Below are positions 33,237 through 41,477 of a DNA stretch of 64,000 nucleotides, one piece after another. How positions within the stretch are numbered: position 1 is the stretch's first letter; each line of letters starts with the position of its first letter. The DNA comes from CAZFOB01 sp964520325. GTDB lineage: Bacteria; Actinomycetota; JAICYB01. Location of the stretch: the NCBI GenBank assembly GCA_964520325.1, contig CAZFOB010000002.1, forward strand, positions 1-64,000, read 5' to 3'. The notes under the pieces were generated by a model. The model saw only the letters and a list, made by a program, of their open reading frames with translations, had not been told where the DNA came from and made no database searches. Made by a program: the position numbers and the translations under genes.

Positions 33237-34340
33237 TTAACGCGCGACTGCGCTGATCCGTTGCTGCAGCTTCGCGTATCCATCGGGGTCGCGTTCGATG
33301 GCCGGGTGGGGCTCGCCGAAGCGTTCCTCGTACTCGCGGATGTTCATGTCGATCCGCTTGAACCATTGGAGGTCGAGCTCGTCGATCGCCTCGGAGCGGA
33401 TGCCAGCACCAGCGAGGCGCTTGCGCAGCTGCAGGGTCGGGAACTCCCACTCGTCGAAGAAACTGCCCTGAAGCTCGGCGGGGATCATCGCGAGAAGCGC
33501 CTCGTCGGGCAGCTCGATCTTTGTGAGCGTACGCGTGAGCAGGTCGCAGCAGGGGTCCATGTAGTCCTTCGCCGACTGAACGATGTGGTCGTGCAGGCCG
33601 GCCTCGAAGGCCTTGCGTAGCGCATAGACGCCGTAGTTCACGTGGCGCGACTCGTCGCGGGTGACCGCCGTGAAACCGGCGCGGAAAGCCGGCAGCACGT
33701 CGAACGCGCGCGTGGCCTGGAGAAGCTGGCGCTGCCCGTAGAGGGCAAGCATCCCTTCGATGAGCATGTGATAGAGCACGATCGATGTGACCCATTTCTT
33801 GTAGTCGTCGGGGTCGTTGCGCACGGCTTCGGTTACTTCCGGGAGATCCTTGAAGAACACGCGGCCGTACCCGGGGATCTGCGGGTCGAGGTACTCCTTG
33901 AACAGCGGGTCTTGCTTCAGAGCTTCGAGTCCGTCGATGCCGAGCACCTCGCGAAAGAAGTTCTCGAAGAAGATCGCGTGGCGTGCTTCGTCAACGAGCT
34001 GGGTGGAGAGGAACTGCTGGTCCTCCGTCGTCGGAGCGGCATGCACCATCGGCGAGAGCGTCTCGGTGACGCAGACCTCACCCATGTAGAACGCCTGAAG
34101 GCCGTAGATGATCTCGTTCTTGAGCTCGCCGGGGATGTTCTGCCAGTCCTGCTTGTCCTGTGTGAAGTCGAGATCGTGAACCGCCCAGTTCTGCTTCTCC
34201 CAGCGCTTGTACAGCTCGCGGGGGCCGGGGCGCTCTCGGAGCTGGACGTCCATCAGGGTGTAGACGTTGTCAACGTCCATGGTCGTCATGGCTGTGAGAT
34301 CCGCCTTCTCTACGTCCCTCGCTACGTCGATGTCGGACAT
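33237..34340 (-). CDS. R2-like diiron oxidase (ribonucleotide reductase small-subunit family)
   Basis: This 367-residue helical protein has the ferritin-like metal ligands E88, E118-x2-H121, E195 and E230-x2-H233. The radical tyrosine of classical R2 (four residues after H121) is Phe125. V91 and Y190 occupy the positions of the Val-Tyr crosslink of R2lox proteins. It is therefore more likely a ligand-binding oxidase than a standard NrdB; no NrdA gene is near. GAGGAAAGGAA precedes the ATG. A CGATATATCG palindrome sits about 80 bases upstream. A second R2-like gene is at 49746. Confidence 0.8.
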   Translation of the reverse strand: MSDIDVARDVEKADLTAMTTMDVDNVYTLMDVQLRERPGPRELYKRWEKQNWAVHDLDFTQDKQDWQNIPGELKNEIIYGLQAFYMGEVCVTETLSPMVHAAPTTEDQQFLSTQLVDEARHAIFFENFFREVLGIDGLEALKQDPLFKEYLDPQIPGYGRVFFKDLPEVTEAVRNDPDDYKKWVTSIVLYHMLIEGMLALYGQRQLLQATRAFDVLPAFRAGFTAVTRDESRHVNYGVYALRKAFEAGLHDHIVQSAKDYMDPCCDLLTRTLTKIELPDEALLAMIPAELQGSFFDEWEFPTLQLRKRLAGAGIRSEAIDELDLQWFKRIDMNIREYEERFGEPHPAIERDPDGYAKLQQRISAVAR

Positions 34341-34471
34341 GCCGAGTTCCTTTCCTCGTTCGAGTCCCGAATGGGAAGAGCACTTTCGGTACCCATCGGT
34401 TCAGGTTTCCTGCACCTCACGATATATCGCGTTCGAGAGCCCGTCAATGAGCGGGCCGGCTCCTAGGTCCA

Positions 34472-35461
34472 CTAGGCGCTGGTGCAGGGCGGAAGAGCGA
34501 CTGCGCCCCTGTTGCCGGCCCACGTGTTGTCGCGGCAATCCCCGTCCAGTTCGAGCAGATCGGCCGCGACGTTGTTCTTGGTCTGGTTCTGCTGCAGGAC
34601 ATTGCCTGACGCGGCGGACGTAAGCACGAGCCCATTCGCAGCGTTGCCGTTGCTCTGATTCCTTTCGGATCGGTTGTTGTTCCCCTCGATCCGGATCCCG
34701 TCGCCCTTGGCGTGTGCTTTCGGATGAAATCCGTTGCTTTTGACGAAGTTGTCCGAGACGACGTTTCCGGTGGCTCCCTCGAACACCTCGACACCGTGCA
34801 ACCCATTGAACGAGACGTCGTTCTTGCGAACGATGTTCTGCGAAACGCCTTGCTCCAATCTGATGCCGATGTCGTTCATCTCGTTCGGGTTGATCTCGAA
34901 GCTGTTGTCTCGAACGACGTTTGCGGTGATCTGATTCGCGACGGAAGGTACCTGCACCTGCCCGTTGTTCAAGGCGCTGATCACCGATATCCCGGAAAAG
35001 GGACCGTTGGCGAATGTCTTGTTCTCCGAGATGACGTTGTTCGACGACCCCCGGATGAGGATCCCGTCGCCGAAGCCGCTCAAAACGCTGCCGATGTTCA
35101 GAAAGGACGAGACCTTCTTCACCTTGTTGGTCCCGCCGCCTTCGATCTTGATCCCGACATCGAATCCGGTGACCTCGCCATTCTTGATCTTGACGCCGTG
35201 CCTGTTCGTCGCCCGAACCCCGACGTCGCCACCTCCGGGGTTGTTCGTCCCGAAGATCCGATGGCCGCCAAGGTCGATCGTGATCGCGTCCTGACCCGCG
35301 ACGAGACCGCTGTCGCAAGGTCCGAGGTCCGCTTTGAGCTTGATGCTCGCGGTCACCACCTCTCCACACGACAGCGCCGACGCCGCAGGTGTGACGAGGG
35401 CGGTGGACGCCCCGACCACCACCAACGCTACGAGCGTGCGGACGCCCATTCGGGCTTTCAC
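34472..35461 (-). CDS. Secreted right-handed beta-helix (NosD/pectate-lyase-like) protein
   Basis: This 329-residue protein has a signal peptide (LVALVVVGASTALVTPAASA, cut before LSCGE). The mature part is dominated by parallel beta-helix turns, seen as repeated NxIxxNxVxxN patterns (NNVISENKTFANGPFSGI, QNIVRKNDVSFNGLHGVEV, GNVVSDNFVKSNGFH). Cysteines near both ends (SCGEVV and GDCRDNTWAG) may cap the helix. No catalytic site is evident. It could be a polysaccharide-binding or lyase-like surface protein. Confidence 0.75.
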   Translation of the reverse strand: MKARMGVRTLVALVVVGASTALVTPAASALSCGEVVTASIKLKADLGPCDSGLVAGQDAITIDLGGHRIFGTNNPGGGDVGVRATNRHGVKIKNGEVTGFDVGIKIEGGGTNKVKKVSSFLNIGSVLSGFGDGILIRGSSNNVISENKTFANGPFSGISVISALNNGQVQVPSVANQITANVVRDNSFEINPNEMNDIGIRLEQGVSQNIVRKNDVSFNGLHGVEVFEGATGNVVSDNFVKSNGFHPKAHAKGDGIRIEGNNNRSERNQSNGNAANGLVLTSAASGNVLQQNQTKNNVAADLLELDGDCRDNTWAGNRGAVALPPCTSA

Positions 35462-35515
35462 GATTCCCCTCCTCGCCGGTCCCTGGAGAGTACCGCCTGA
35501 CGCCGCTGAGGGCTC

Positions 35516-36226
35516 CTAACGCTTGAACAGGCGGGAGAGCCAGATGCACGACTCGAAGAGGATGTACATGGCCGCGGTGAGTGCCAGCATCGTGAACCAG
35601 TCCACGCTGGGGGTGAGCACGGCCGAAGCGATGGCGATCGCCATGAACACGTGCCGGCGGTGCTGAGCCATCTGCTTCGACGTCACCACCCGCATGAGCG
35701 CGAGCAGCATCAGCAGGACGGGTAACTGGAATGCGATCCCGAATGCCGCGTGGTACAGCAGGGCGAAGTCGAGGTAGTTCTTCGCGCCGAGCAGCGGACT
35801 CACGTTCTCACCGGTGATCGCGTCGCCGATCAAGAACCTGAGTGCTTGCGGGAGCGTGAGCCAGGCGAAGGACACTCCAGTTGCGAAGAGCAGAAGCCCT
35901 GATCCGACGAATGGGATGGCATAACGTCGCTCGCGCTTGTGCAGACCCGGGCTGATGAAGCGCCAGACGTGGAAGAGCACGACCGGGAACGCGATGGCGA
36001 ATCCCACGTACATCGCGATCTTGAACCGAAGCGTGAACGCTTCGAGGGGTCCGGTGAAGACGAGGTTCCCCTTCGTCAGGTCTTGCAGGTAGGGCCGCGC
36101 CGGCCCGAGCAGCAGCTCCACGATGGGGTCGAAGAGGAACCACCCGCCGACGCCGGCCAATGCTACGCACGCAAGGACCCAGACGAGCCTTCCCCGAAGC
36201 TCCTCGAGATGCTCGAGCAGCGTCAT
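35516..36226 (-). CDS. tatC: Sec-independent protein translocase TatC
   Basis: This 236-residue protein has the TatC start TLLEHLEELRGRLVWV and six predicted membrane helices, with the family loop RFISPGLHKRERR and a conserved FAxG (LLFATGVSF). It forms the core of the twin-arginine translocase with TatA/B. The frame stays open to 36331, giving a long basic N-terminal extension; ATG 36226 is preferred because it restores the conserved N-terminus, with GAGGAT about 9 bases upstream. tatA is directly upstream on the same strand. Confidence 0.92.
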   Translation of the reverse strand: MTLLEHLEELRGRLVWVLACVALAGVGGWFLFDPIVELLLGPARPYLQDLTKGNLVFTGPLEAFTLRFKIAMYVGFAIAFPVVLFHVWRFISPGLHKRERRYAIPFVGSGLLLFATGVSFAWLTLPQALRFLIGDAITGENVSPLLGAKNYLDFALLYHAAFGIAFQLPVLLMLLALMRVVTSKQMAQHRRHVFMAIAIASAVLTPSVDWFTMLALTAAMYILFESCIWLSRLFKR

Positions 36227-36333
36227 CGAGCTGCGATCCTCGGGCCTCCGCGGAAGCAGTCGCCGTCGCCTCTTTCCGGGGAGGGTCCCCGTTGCGCCGT
36301 GTGTGCGCCGGCGGCGCGAACCGAGCTGCACGC

Positions 36334-36684
36334 CTACTCCGCTACTCCCTCTGGGGGTCGCTCTGGCTGGGGGTCGCTCTGGGGAGGCTCTGACTTGGGC
36401 GTGATGAAGGTCGACAAGTCATCGTCCATCGCGTATTGCTCGCGCGCGAGCTGCTCGGCTTCGCGTACCTCGCGCTCGATCGGTTCGGTCAACTCACGCA
36501 CCTCTCGCATGAACGGATCCGCCACGTCGCGTACTTCGCGCTCGAACTCACGCGACACACGTCTGATTTCCGCCACGACTCGTCCGACTTGACGGCCGAG
36601 CTCAGGCAGACGCTTCGGGCCGAACACGACCAGGGCGAGGATCACAAGCAGGACGATCTCGCCGCCGTTGATGTTCACGAACAA
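36334..36684 (-). CDS. tatA: Twin-arginine translocase subunit TatA/TatB
   Basis: This 116-residue protein has one N-terminal membrane helix (GGEIVLLVILALVVFGPKRLPEL) and an amphipathic helix, then a charged Glu/Arg-rich coiled coil and a Pro-rich tail. The length and coiled coil are closer to TatB; position beside tatC is the usual actinobacterial arrangement for the TatA gene. The FGPKRLPELGR motif is diagnostic for the family. Confidence 0.88.
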   Translation of the reverse strand: MFVNINGGEIVLLVILALVVFGPKRLPELGRQVGRVVAEIRRVSREFEREVRDVADPFMREVRELTEPIEREVREAEQLAREQYAMDDDLSTFITPKSEPPQSDPQPERPPEGVAE

Positions 36685-36726
36685 GCCCTCCTAGCCATGA
36701 TGCTCCTACGCTAACCCTTCACGGCC

Positions 36727-37545
36727 ATGGACAAACGTTTCGAGACACTCGTCGCGCACGCTCTGGCGGAGCCCTTCACCGGATGGGACTTCACGTACGT
36801 GCAGGGACGGATCGAGATCGACTCGGAGCCGTGGAACTACCGGGCGAGAGTGGAGGCGCTTGCGGCGACCGCGAGATCGCTGTGCGACCTGGGAACGGGC
36901 GGCGGCGAGTTCCTCGCGTCACTGTCCGTGCGTCCGCCTTTGACGTTTGCCACCGAAGCGTGGTTGCCGAACGTCCCGATCGCCGGCGCCAGACTTCTAC
37001 CCCTCGGCGTGGGCGTGGTTGCCGTCGAAGGCGCTGCCGACAACGCGGCGCAAACTCCGCAGGACGTCGAGGGCAGGCTTCCGTTCCGCTCGGCATCGAT
37101 CGACGTCCTCATCAACCGGCACGAGGCGTTCCTTCCCGAGGAGGTCGCGCGAGTGCTCAGCGCAGGCAGCACCTTCCTCACCCAGCAGGTCGGCGGCGAC
37201 AACGAGTCGGAGCTCAACGAGGCGCTCGGCGCCGGTCCGCCCGAGACTGCACCGTCGCTCGACCAGTACGTCGCGCAGCTTCAAGGCGCCGGCTTGGTCG
37301 TGCGCGATGCGCAGGAGGCGCACTGCCGAAAGCGGTACCTCGATGTCGGCGCGATCGCCTTCAACATCAAGGCGATCCCGTGGCAGTTCCCCGGGTTCGA
37401 TCTCGATCGGGACGTCGAGCGCCTGCGGCCGATCCACCGCCACATCGAGGCGCACGGTGCGTTCGAAGTCCGGCACCACCGCTTACTGCTGGAGGCAACG
37501 CCAGAGGCAACGCCAGAAGCAACGCCAGAAGCAACGAAGGACTGA
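36727..37545 (+). CDS. SAM-dependent methyltransferase-like protein
   Basis: This 272-residue protein has motif I CDLGTGGGEFLASL (about 52-65), followed by a Rossmann-type core, with FDVLINRHEAFLPEEVARVL-like features (residues 120-145) and TFLTQQVGGDNESEL. This is the layout of class I methyltransferases that act on small molecules or proteins; the substrate is unknown. The C-terminus ends in four EATP units, encoded by a 12-bp tandem repeat, after the fold is complete. Confidence 0.8.
   Translation: MDKRFETLVAHALAEPFTGWDFTYVQGRIEIDSEPWNYRARVEALAATARSLCDLGTGGGEFLASLSVRPPLTFATEAWLPNVPIAGARLLPLGVGVVAVEGAADNAAQTPQDVEGRLPFRSASIDVLINRHEAFLPEEVARVLSAGSTFLTQQVGGDNESELNEALGAGPPETAPSLDQYVAQLQGAGLVVRDAQEAHCRKRYLDVGAIAFNIKAIPWQFPGFDLDRDVERLRPIHRHIEAHGAFEVRHHRLLLEATPEATPEATPEATKD
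37492..37539. repeat. 12-bp tandem repeat at the methyltransferase 3' end
   Basis: About four copies of GAGGCAACGCCA (with A/G changes) encode the tetrapeptide EATP in frame. The unit length is a multiple of three, so copy-number changes would only alter tail length. Confidence 0.85.
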
Positions 37546-37565
37546 GCGTCTAATAGGCTCTCGGC

Positions 37566-37772
37566 GTGCCGCCGCATACGACGGTCTTGGAACGCGTGCA
37601 CCTGTTGTTGTTCGTGTCGGGAGGGATCGCCGTCGGGGTCGGCGCGCTCGCCATGCTGGAGCGATTCACCGACCGGTCCGCACGGACGATCTGCAGCGGT
37701 TACGTCGCGGCGGCAGCGGTGACGTTTGCCGTGTTCTTCATCGCAGAACGCGTCTACCACTGGCTGCAATGA
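37566..37772 (+). CDS. Small two-helix membrane protein
   Basis: This 68-residue protein has two hydrophobic segments (VHLLLFVSGGIAVGVGALAML and YVAAAAVTFAVFFIAERVYHW). GTG 37566 is the start. No family is recognised. It lies between the methyltransferase and MFS genes on the same strand, with 20 and 25 bases between stops and starts, so it may be part of the same transcript. Confidence 0.55.
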   Translation: MPPHTTVLERVHLLLFVSGGIAVGVGALAMLERFTDRSARTICSGYVAAAAVTFAVFFIAERVYHWLQ

Positions 37773-37797
37773 TGGACGGACGTTAGGCTCCCTTCGG

Positions 37798-39147
37798 ATG
37801 GCTACCGCCGAGAAGCGTCCCAAGCTCCGCGAGCGCTTCGCCGGGCTCGGCGGGGGAGCTCCACTCGCTCCGCTTTTCATCCTGTTCGCTCTGAATGCGG
37901 TGGACGAGCTCGATCGCACGGCCTTCGGGCTCCTGCTTCCAGAGATCAAGAGGGACTTCGGGCTCAGCCTCACGGGCGTGACGACCCTCCAAGCAGCGAT
38001 CATCCCTGCCGGCCTGCTCTTCGCGTTACCGCTCGCGAGGATCGCCGATCGCCGGCGCCGTAAGCCGGTCGCCGTCTGGGGCGCAGCGACATGGGGTCTC
38101 TTCTCGATCTTCACCGGGATTGTGCCGACCATCTTCCTGCTCGGCCTCATGCGCATCGGTGCGGGACTGGGCCGCGCCGTGAACAGCCCCATCCACCCGA
38201 GCCTCCTATCCGACTACTACCCGCCGACCGCGCGCGCGAAGGTCTTCAGCACACATCGCGTCGCCAATCCCATCGGGCAGTTCGTGGGGCCTCTCGTTGC
38301 CGGGTTCATCGCGGCCGCAGTGGGTTGGCGCCTCCCGTTCATCGTCCTTGCGATACCGACGTTCGTCGTCGTCCTCATCGCGGTGCTGAAGTTGCGGGAG
38401 CCGGAACGGACCGGGCAGACCCTCGTCGAGGGAGACGTGAGGTTCAAAGAGGCGTTCCGGTCGCTCTGGGGGGTGCGGACGCTGCGCCGTCTCTGGATGG
38501 CCATGCCGTTCCTCGCCGTCGTGGTGATCGGACTCTCGCCACTCCTGTCCCTCTACTACGACGAGGTATTCGGCGTCCCGGTCCAGATGCGCGGGATCAT
38601 CCAGGCCTTCGACGGGCCCTTCCTCGTTGTCGGGTTGATCGCGGGTTCTGTGTTCATCGACCGCGGTCTCTTCCGCGACGCCGGTCGCGCTCTCCGGATC
38701 ATCGGGATGGCCGCGGCTTGCATCGCCCTGCTGATCCTCGGTCTGGCGTGGGCGCCGACGCTCTGGCTCGGGATCCTGTTCAACTACTCGATCAACATCC
38801 TCGCGCCGGTCCTCCTCACGGGCGGGATCGTGATCGTCTCGCTCACTGCTCCTCCTGAATCGCGCGCCACCGCATTCGCGTTCTTCGAGATCTTCGCGCT
38901 CCTCGGTGTGATCGCTCTGCCTGTCGTGGGGATCGTTGGGGACGCATTCGAGGGAAGCGCCGGGATCCGGGCCGGGATGACGATCCTCGTCCCCGCACTA
39001 CTCATCGGGAGCGCCATCGTCGTGAGCGCCGGCCGCTTCGTCCGCGATGACATCGCGCGTATCTATCCGGAGTACGGCAAGAAGGGGATCCCTCCCGAGG
39101 CCATCACGGCCGATCCGACGATCGTCCCGCCGACGCCGATCGAATAG
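37798..39147 (+). CDS. MFS transporter
   Basis: This 449-residue membrane protein has about 12 hydrophobic helices. The first-loop motif is LFALPLARIADRRRRKPVAV (MFS motif A in the 2-3 loop), and the 4-5 helix region has RIGAGLGRAVNSPIHPSLL. The N-terminus starts inside the small preceding spacer at ATG 37798. The substrate cannot be read from the sequence. It is followed after 30 bases by another MFS gene. Confidence 0.88.
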   Translation: MATAEKRPKLRERFAGLGGGAPLAPLFILFALNAVDELDRTAFGLLLPEIKRDFGLSLTGVTTLQAAIIPAGLLFALPLARIADRRRRKPVAVWGAATWGLFSIFTGIVPTIFLLGLMRIGAGLGRAVNSPIHPSLLSDYYPPTARAKVFSTHRVANPIGQFVGPLVAGFIAAAVGWRLPFIVLAIPTFVVVLIAVLKLREPERTGQTLVEGDVRFKEAFRSLWGVRTLRRLWMAMPFLAVVVIGLSPLLSLYYDEVFGVPVQMRGIIQAFDGPFLVVGLIAGSVFIDRGLFRDAGRALRIIGMAAACIALLILGLAWAPTLWLGILFNYSINILAPVLLTGGIVIVSLTAPPESRATAFAFFEIFALLGVIALPVVGIVGDAFEGSAGIRAGMTILVPALLIGSAIVVSAGRFVRDDIARIYPEYGKKGIPPEAITADPTIVPPTPIE

Positions 39148-39177
39148 CCCGGGAATACACTCCTACTAACATCGTGC

Positions 39178-40542
39178 ATGCCCGTGCGGCGTCCGGATGC
39201 TCCGAAGCTCAGCTCCGAGCAATGGTTCCTGCTCACCGTGCTCGGCGTCGCCGACTTCTTCCAGGGCTACGACTCCTTCATCGTCACGGCCGCGCTTCCG
39301 CAGATCAGGGAGACGTTCAACCTCTCGCAATCGCAGGCCTCGCTGTGGTTCGCCATCCCGGTCCTCGGTGCCCTGCCCGCAGTGTGGTTCAGCCGGCGCG
39401 CCGACGTGCACGGACGACGCCAGATGCTCTCGGTGTCGATCATCGGCTTCACGCTCTTCACCGCGGCGACGGCAACCTCACCGAACATCGCCGTGATGGT
39501 CGGGCTCCAGTTCTTCGCGCTGCTCTTCCTGACCGTCGAGGGCGCCATCGCGTGGACGATGGTGGCCGAGGAGCTCCCGGCTGGCGCACGCGGCTTCGGC
39601 TTCGGATGGCTGGCGATGCTTACCGCCCTGGGCTCCGGGCTCGCGTCCATCATCTACGGCGGACTGTTCGAGCCGTTCGATATCTCGTGGCGGTGGCTCT
39701 ACGTGATCGCGCTCCCGCCGTTGGTGTGGATCATCCGCTTGCGTCGCCGGCTCCCGGAGAGCAAACGGTTCGAAGCCGCGAAAGACTCGGGACGACTGGC
39801 CGAGCACTGGCACGCGATCCTTCGTCCGCCGATCAGGAAGTGGCTCTGGCTGGTCTGTCTGACGGCGTTCCTCGGCGCCCTTGTGACCCAAGCCGGCGTG
39901 TTCACGATCGACTTCCTCCAAGAGGACCGCAACATCGGGCCGACGGCAGCCAACTTCATCCTCGTCGGGGCCGGAGCGCTGGCGGTGCCCGTGCTCGTCG
40001 GATCCGGCGTGCTGTCCGACCTGTACGGCCGCAAACTGATCGGCTGCAGCTTCGGTCTGCTCAGTGTCGTCGGCGGGCTGTGGTTCTTCCTCTTGGCACG
40101 CGACGCATGGTCGTTGTTCTTCGCACTCACGCTCGTGTTCATCGGGCAGTTCGGCTCATGGCCGACGCTCGGCGCGTTCGGGTCCGAGCTCTTCCCGACC
40201 GCGCATCGAGCGCTGGCCGGCGCGTGGTCCAACGTCGCGCGCGTGCTCGGTCAGTCCACCAGCTTCGTCCTCGGTGCCGTGCTCATCGACGTGACGGGGG
40301 AGCTGTCGACGACCTCGCTGATCCTGGGCGCCGGTCCACTCCTCGCTCTGCTGATCATCTGGGTCGCCTTCCCCGAGACCAAAGGACGTGAGCTCGAGGA
40401 CATCACCGGCGAGGCGCCGCTCCCGATCTTCGGGCCGCCGCCCGTGTTGGGAGCCGAATCTCTATCGCTGCCGCGGGACGTCGGGCTGTCTGCCCTTCAA
40501 GACCAACCAGGATCTTCGGTGGTGGACACGACCGAAGGCTGA
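39178..40542 (+). CDS. MFS transporter (sugar-porter/AAHS-like)
   Basis: This 454-residue protein starts with LTVLGVADFFQGYDSFIVTAALPQI, the helix-1 GYD motif common in MHS/AAHS and sugar-porter carriers. It continues with VWFSRRADVHGRRQML as motif A and ends with WVAFPETKGRELEDI, the PETKG signature of sugar porters. Its 3' end overlaps the convergent DUF309 frame by 140 bases. Substrate is unknown. Confidence 0.88.
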   Translation: MPVRRPDAPKLSSEQWFLLTVLGVADFFQGYDSFIVTAALPQIRETFNLSQSQASLWFAIPVLGALPAVWFSRRADVHGRRQMLSVSIIGFTLFTAATATSPNIAVMVGLQFFALLFLTVEGAIAWTMVAEELPAGARGFGFGWLAMLTALGSGLASIIYGGLFEPFDISWRWLYVIALPPLVWIIRLRRRLPESKRFEAAKDSGRLAEHWHAILRPPIRKWLWLVCLTAFLGALVTQAGVFTIDFLQEDRNIGPTAANFILVGAGALAVPVLVGSGVLSDLYGRKLIGCSFGLLSVVGGLWFFLLARDAWSLFFALTLVFIGQFGSWPTLGAFGSELFPTAHRALAGAWSNVARVLGQSTSFVLGAVLIDVTGELSTTSLILGAGPLLALLIIWVAFPETKGRELEDITGEAPLPIFGPPPVLGAESLSLPRDVGLSALQDQPGSSVVDTTEG

Positions 40543-40915
40543 TCTCCGGTTCGTTCTTCGCGCGGACCGCGTCGTGCAAGGCGCGCGCGCGAAGCTCACT
40601 CACGCCCGGGCGCCGCGTGAAGTGCTGAAGCTTCGTGGCGCCCTGGCGAAGCAGGCTATGCATCCCTTTCGGATTGCCGCGCCGCAGGTGCTCGTAGCCC
40701 ACCGCGACCTGGATCAATCCGTGGAGAAGTTTGCGACGCGTTCCCGTCGCTCGCCGCCATACCTCCTCCCACTCGTCGTGTCCGCCGTAGAAATCGCGCT
40801 TGTTGAACAGCTTCGACCCCGCGACGAGATAGTCGTGCTCCTCGGAGTCTGTGAGCGGGTGCCGCGGACGCGGCTCGGGTTTGCCGCCACGTTGCTTCCA
40901 GTACTTCTCCGAGAT
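40403..40915 (-). CDS. DUF309 family protein
   Basis: The core HDYLVAGSKLFNKRDFYGGHDEWEEVWRR, then KLLHGLIQVAVGYEHLRRGNPKGMHSLL, matches DUF309, a small helical family. The conserved HDEWE and the Q in LIQVAV are present. No ATG, GTG or TTG lies in frame after the stop of the preceding nuclease gene; the listed limit assumes an ATC at 40915. The C-terminal 40 residues run antisense to the MFS gene and are probably not conserved. Confidence 0.65.
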   Translation of the reverse strand: MSEKYWKQRGGKPEPRPRHPLTDSEEHDYLVAGSKLFNKRDFYGGHDEWEEVWRRATGTRRKLLHGLIQVAVGYEHLRRGNPKGMHSLLRQGATKLQHFTRRPGVSELRARALHDAVRAKNEPEISLRSCPPPKILVGLEGQTARRPAAAIEIRLPTRAAARRSGAAPRR

Positions 40916-40920
40916 CGCAG

Positions 40921-41424
40921 CTACGCGCCGACCACCGTCGGAACCACTGGAGGCGCCACCCCGAGATCCCCTCGCAGCCGGCGTTCCAGCAGCGCCAGGT
41001 TGATCACGTCGTCCGCGTTGTACGCGAGGAGTGTCTCCAGAGCGTGCCGGTCGTCGTTTCGCCATCGATCCCACAGGACCATCGCATCGTACCCGTTGAC
41101 TCCTCGCAGCCGGCGTGGGATCTGCAGACCAGTCTCGATCCTCTTCAGTCCGCCGTTGATGCCGACACGCCTGCACTCGATCGACAGATCGAGGGACCGA
41201 AAACGTTCGATGAGCTCGACGCCGAAGGCCCGGCGAAGCACCGGCAGGTCGAAACCTTCTCCGTTGAAGGTGCACAGCGTGTCGAGGCCGTCGAAGAGCT
41301 CGTCGATCGCCTCCCGCGTGTTCGCCTCACCGACGAGCTGGACGAGGCCGCGGTCGGCACGCAAGAGCCCAGTGACGGTGACCTCACGATCGAATGAGGT
41401 CTCGATGTCGAGATAGCCGATCAC
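40921..41424 (-). CDS. Ribonuclease H-like exonuclease domain protein
   Basis: This 167-residue protein has the DEDD-type pattern: D6-x-E8 in GYLDIETS, N-x-x-x-F-D in CTFNGEGFDLPVL, and YNADDVINL near the end. This is the YprB-type RNase H-like fold that trims RNA or DNA 3' ends. The DUF309 frame begins immediately after its stop, suggesting a functional pair. It is followed upstream by the pafBC genes on the same strand. Confidence 0.8.
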   Translation of the reverse strand: MIGYLDIETSFDREVTVTGLLRADRGLVQLVGEANTREAIDELFDGLDTLCTFNGEGFDLPVLRRAFGVELIERFRSLDLSIECRRVGINGGLKRIETGLQIPRRLRGVNGYDAMVLWDRWRNDDRHALETLLAYNADDVINLALLERRLRGDLGVAPPVVPTVVGA

Positions 41425-41477
41425 GCACTCATCACACCCCGGACCGTAGTCCGCTGCACCGACATCTCGTAAAGAGC

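Noticed and set aside
32054..33283. 409-codon minus-strand frame over the serine hydrolase
   Set aside because: Antisense shadow; the + strand has the SxxK catalytic motif.
34420..34429. NrdR-type box (CGATATATCG) upstream of the R2-like gene
   Set aside because: Only one copy, and it departs from the usual outer bases of NrdR boxes, which normally occur in pairs.
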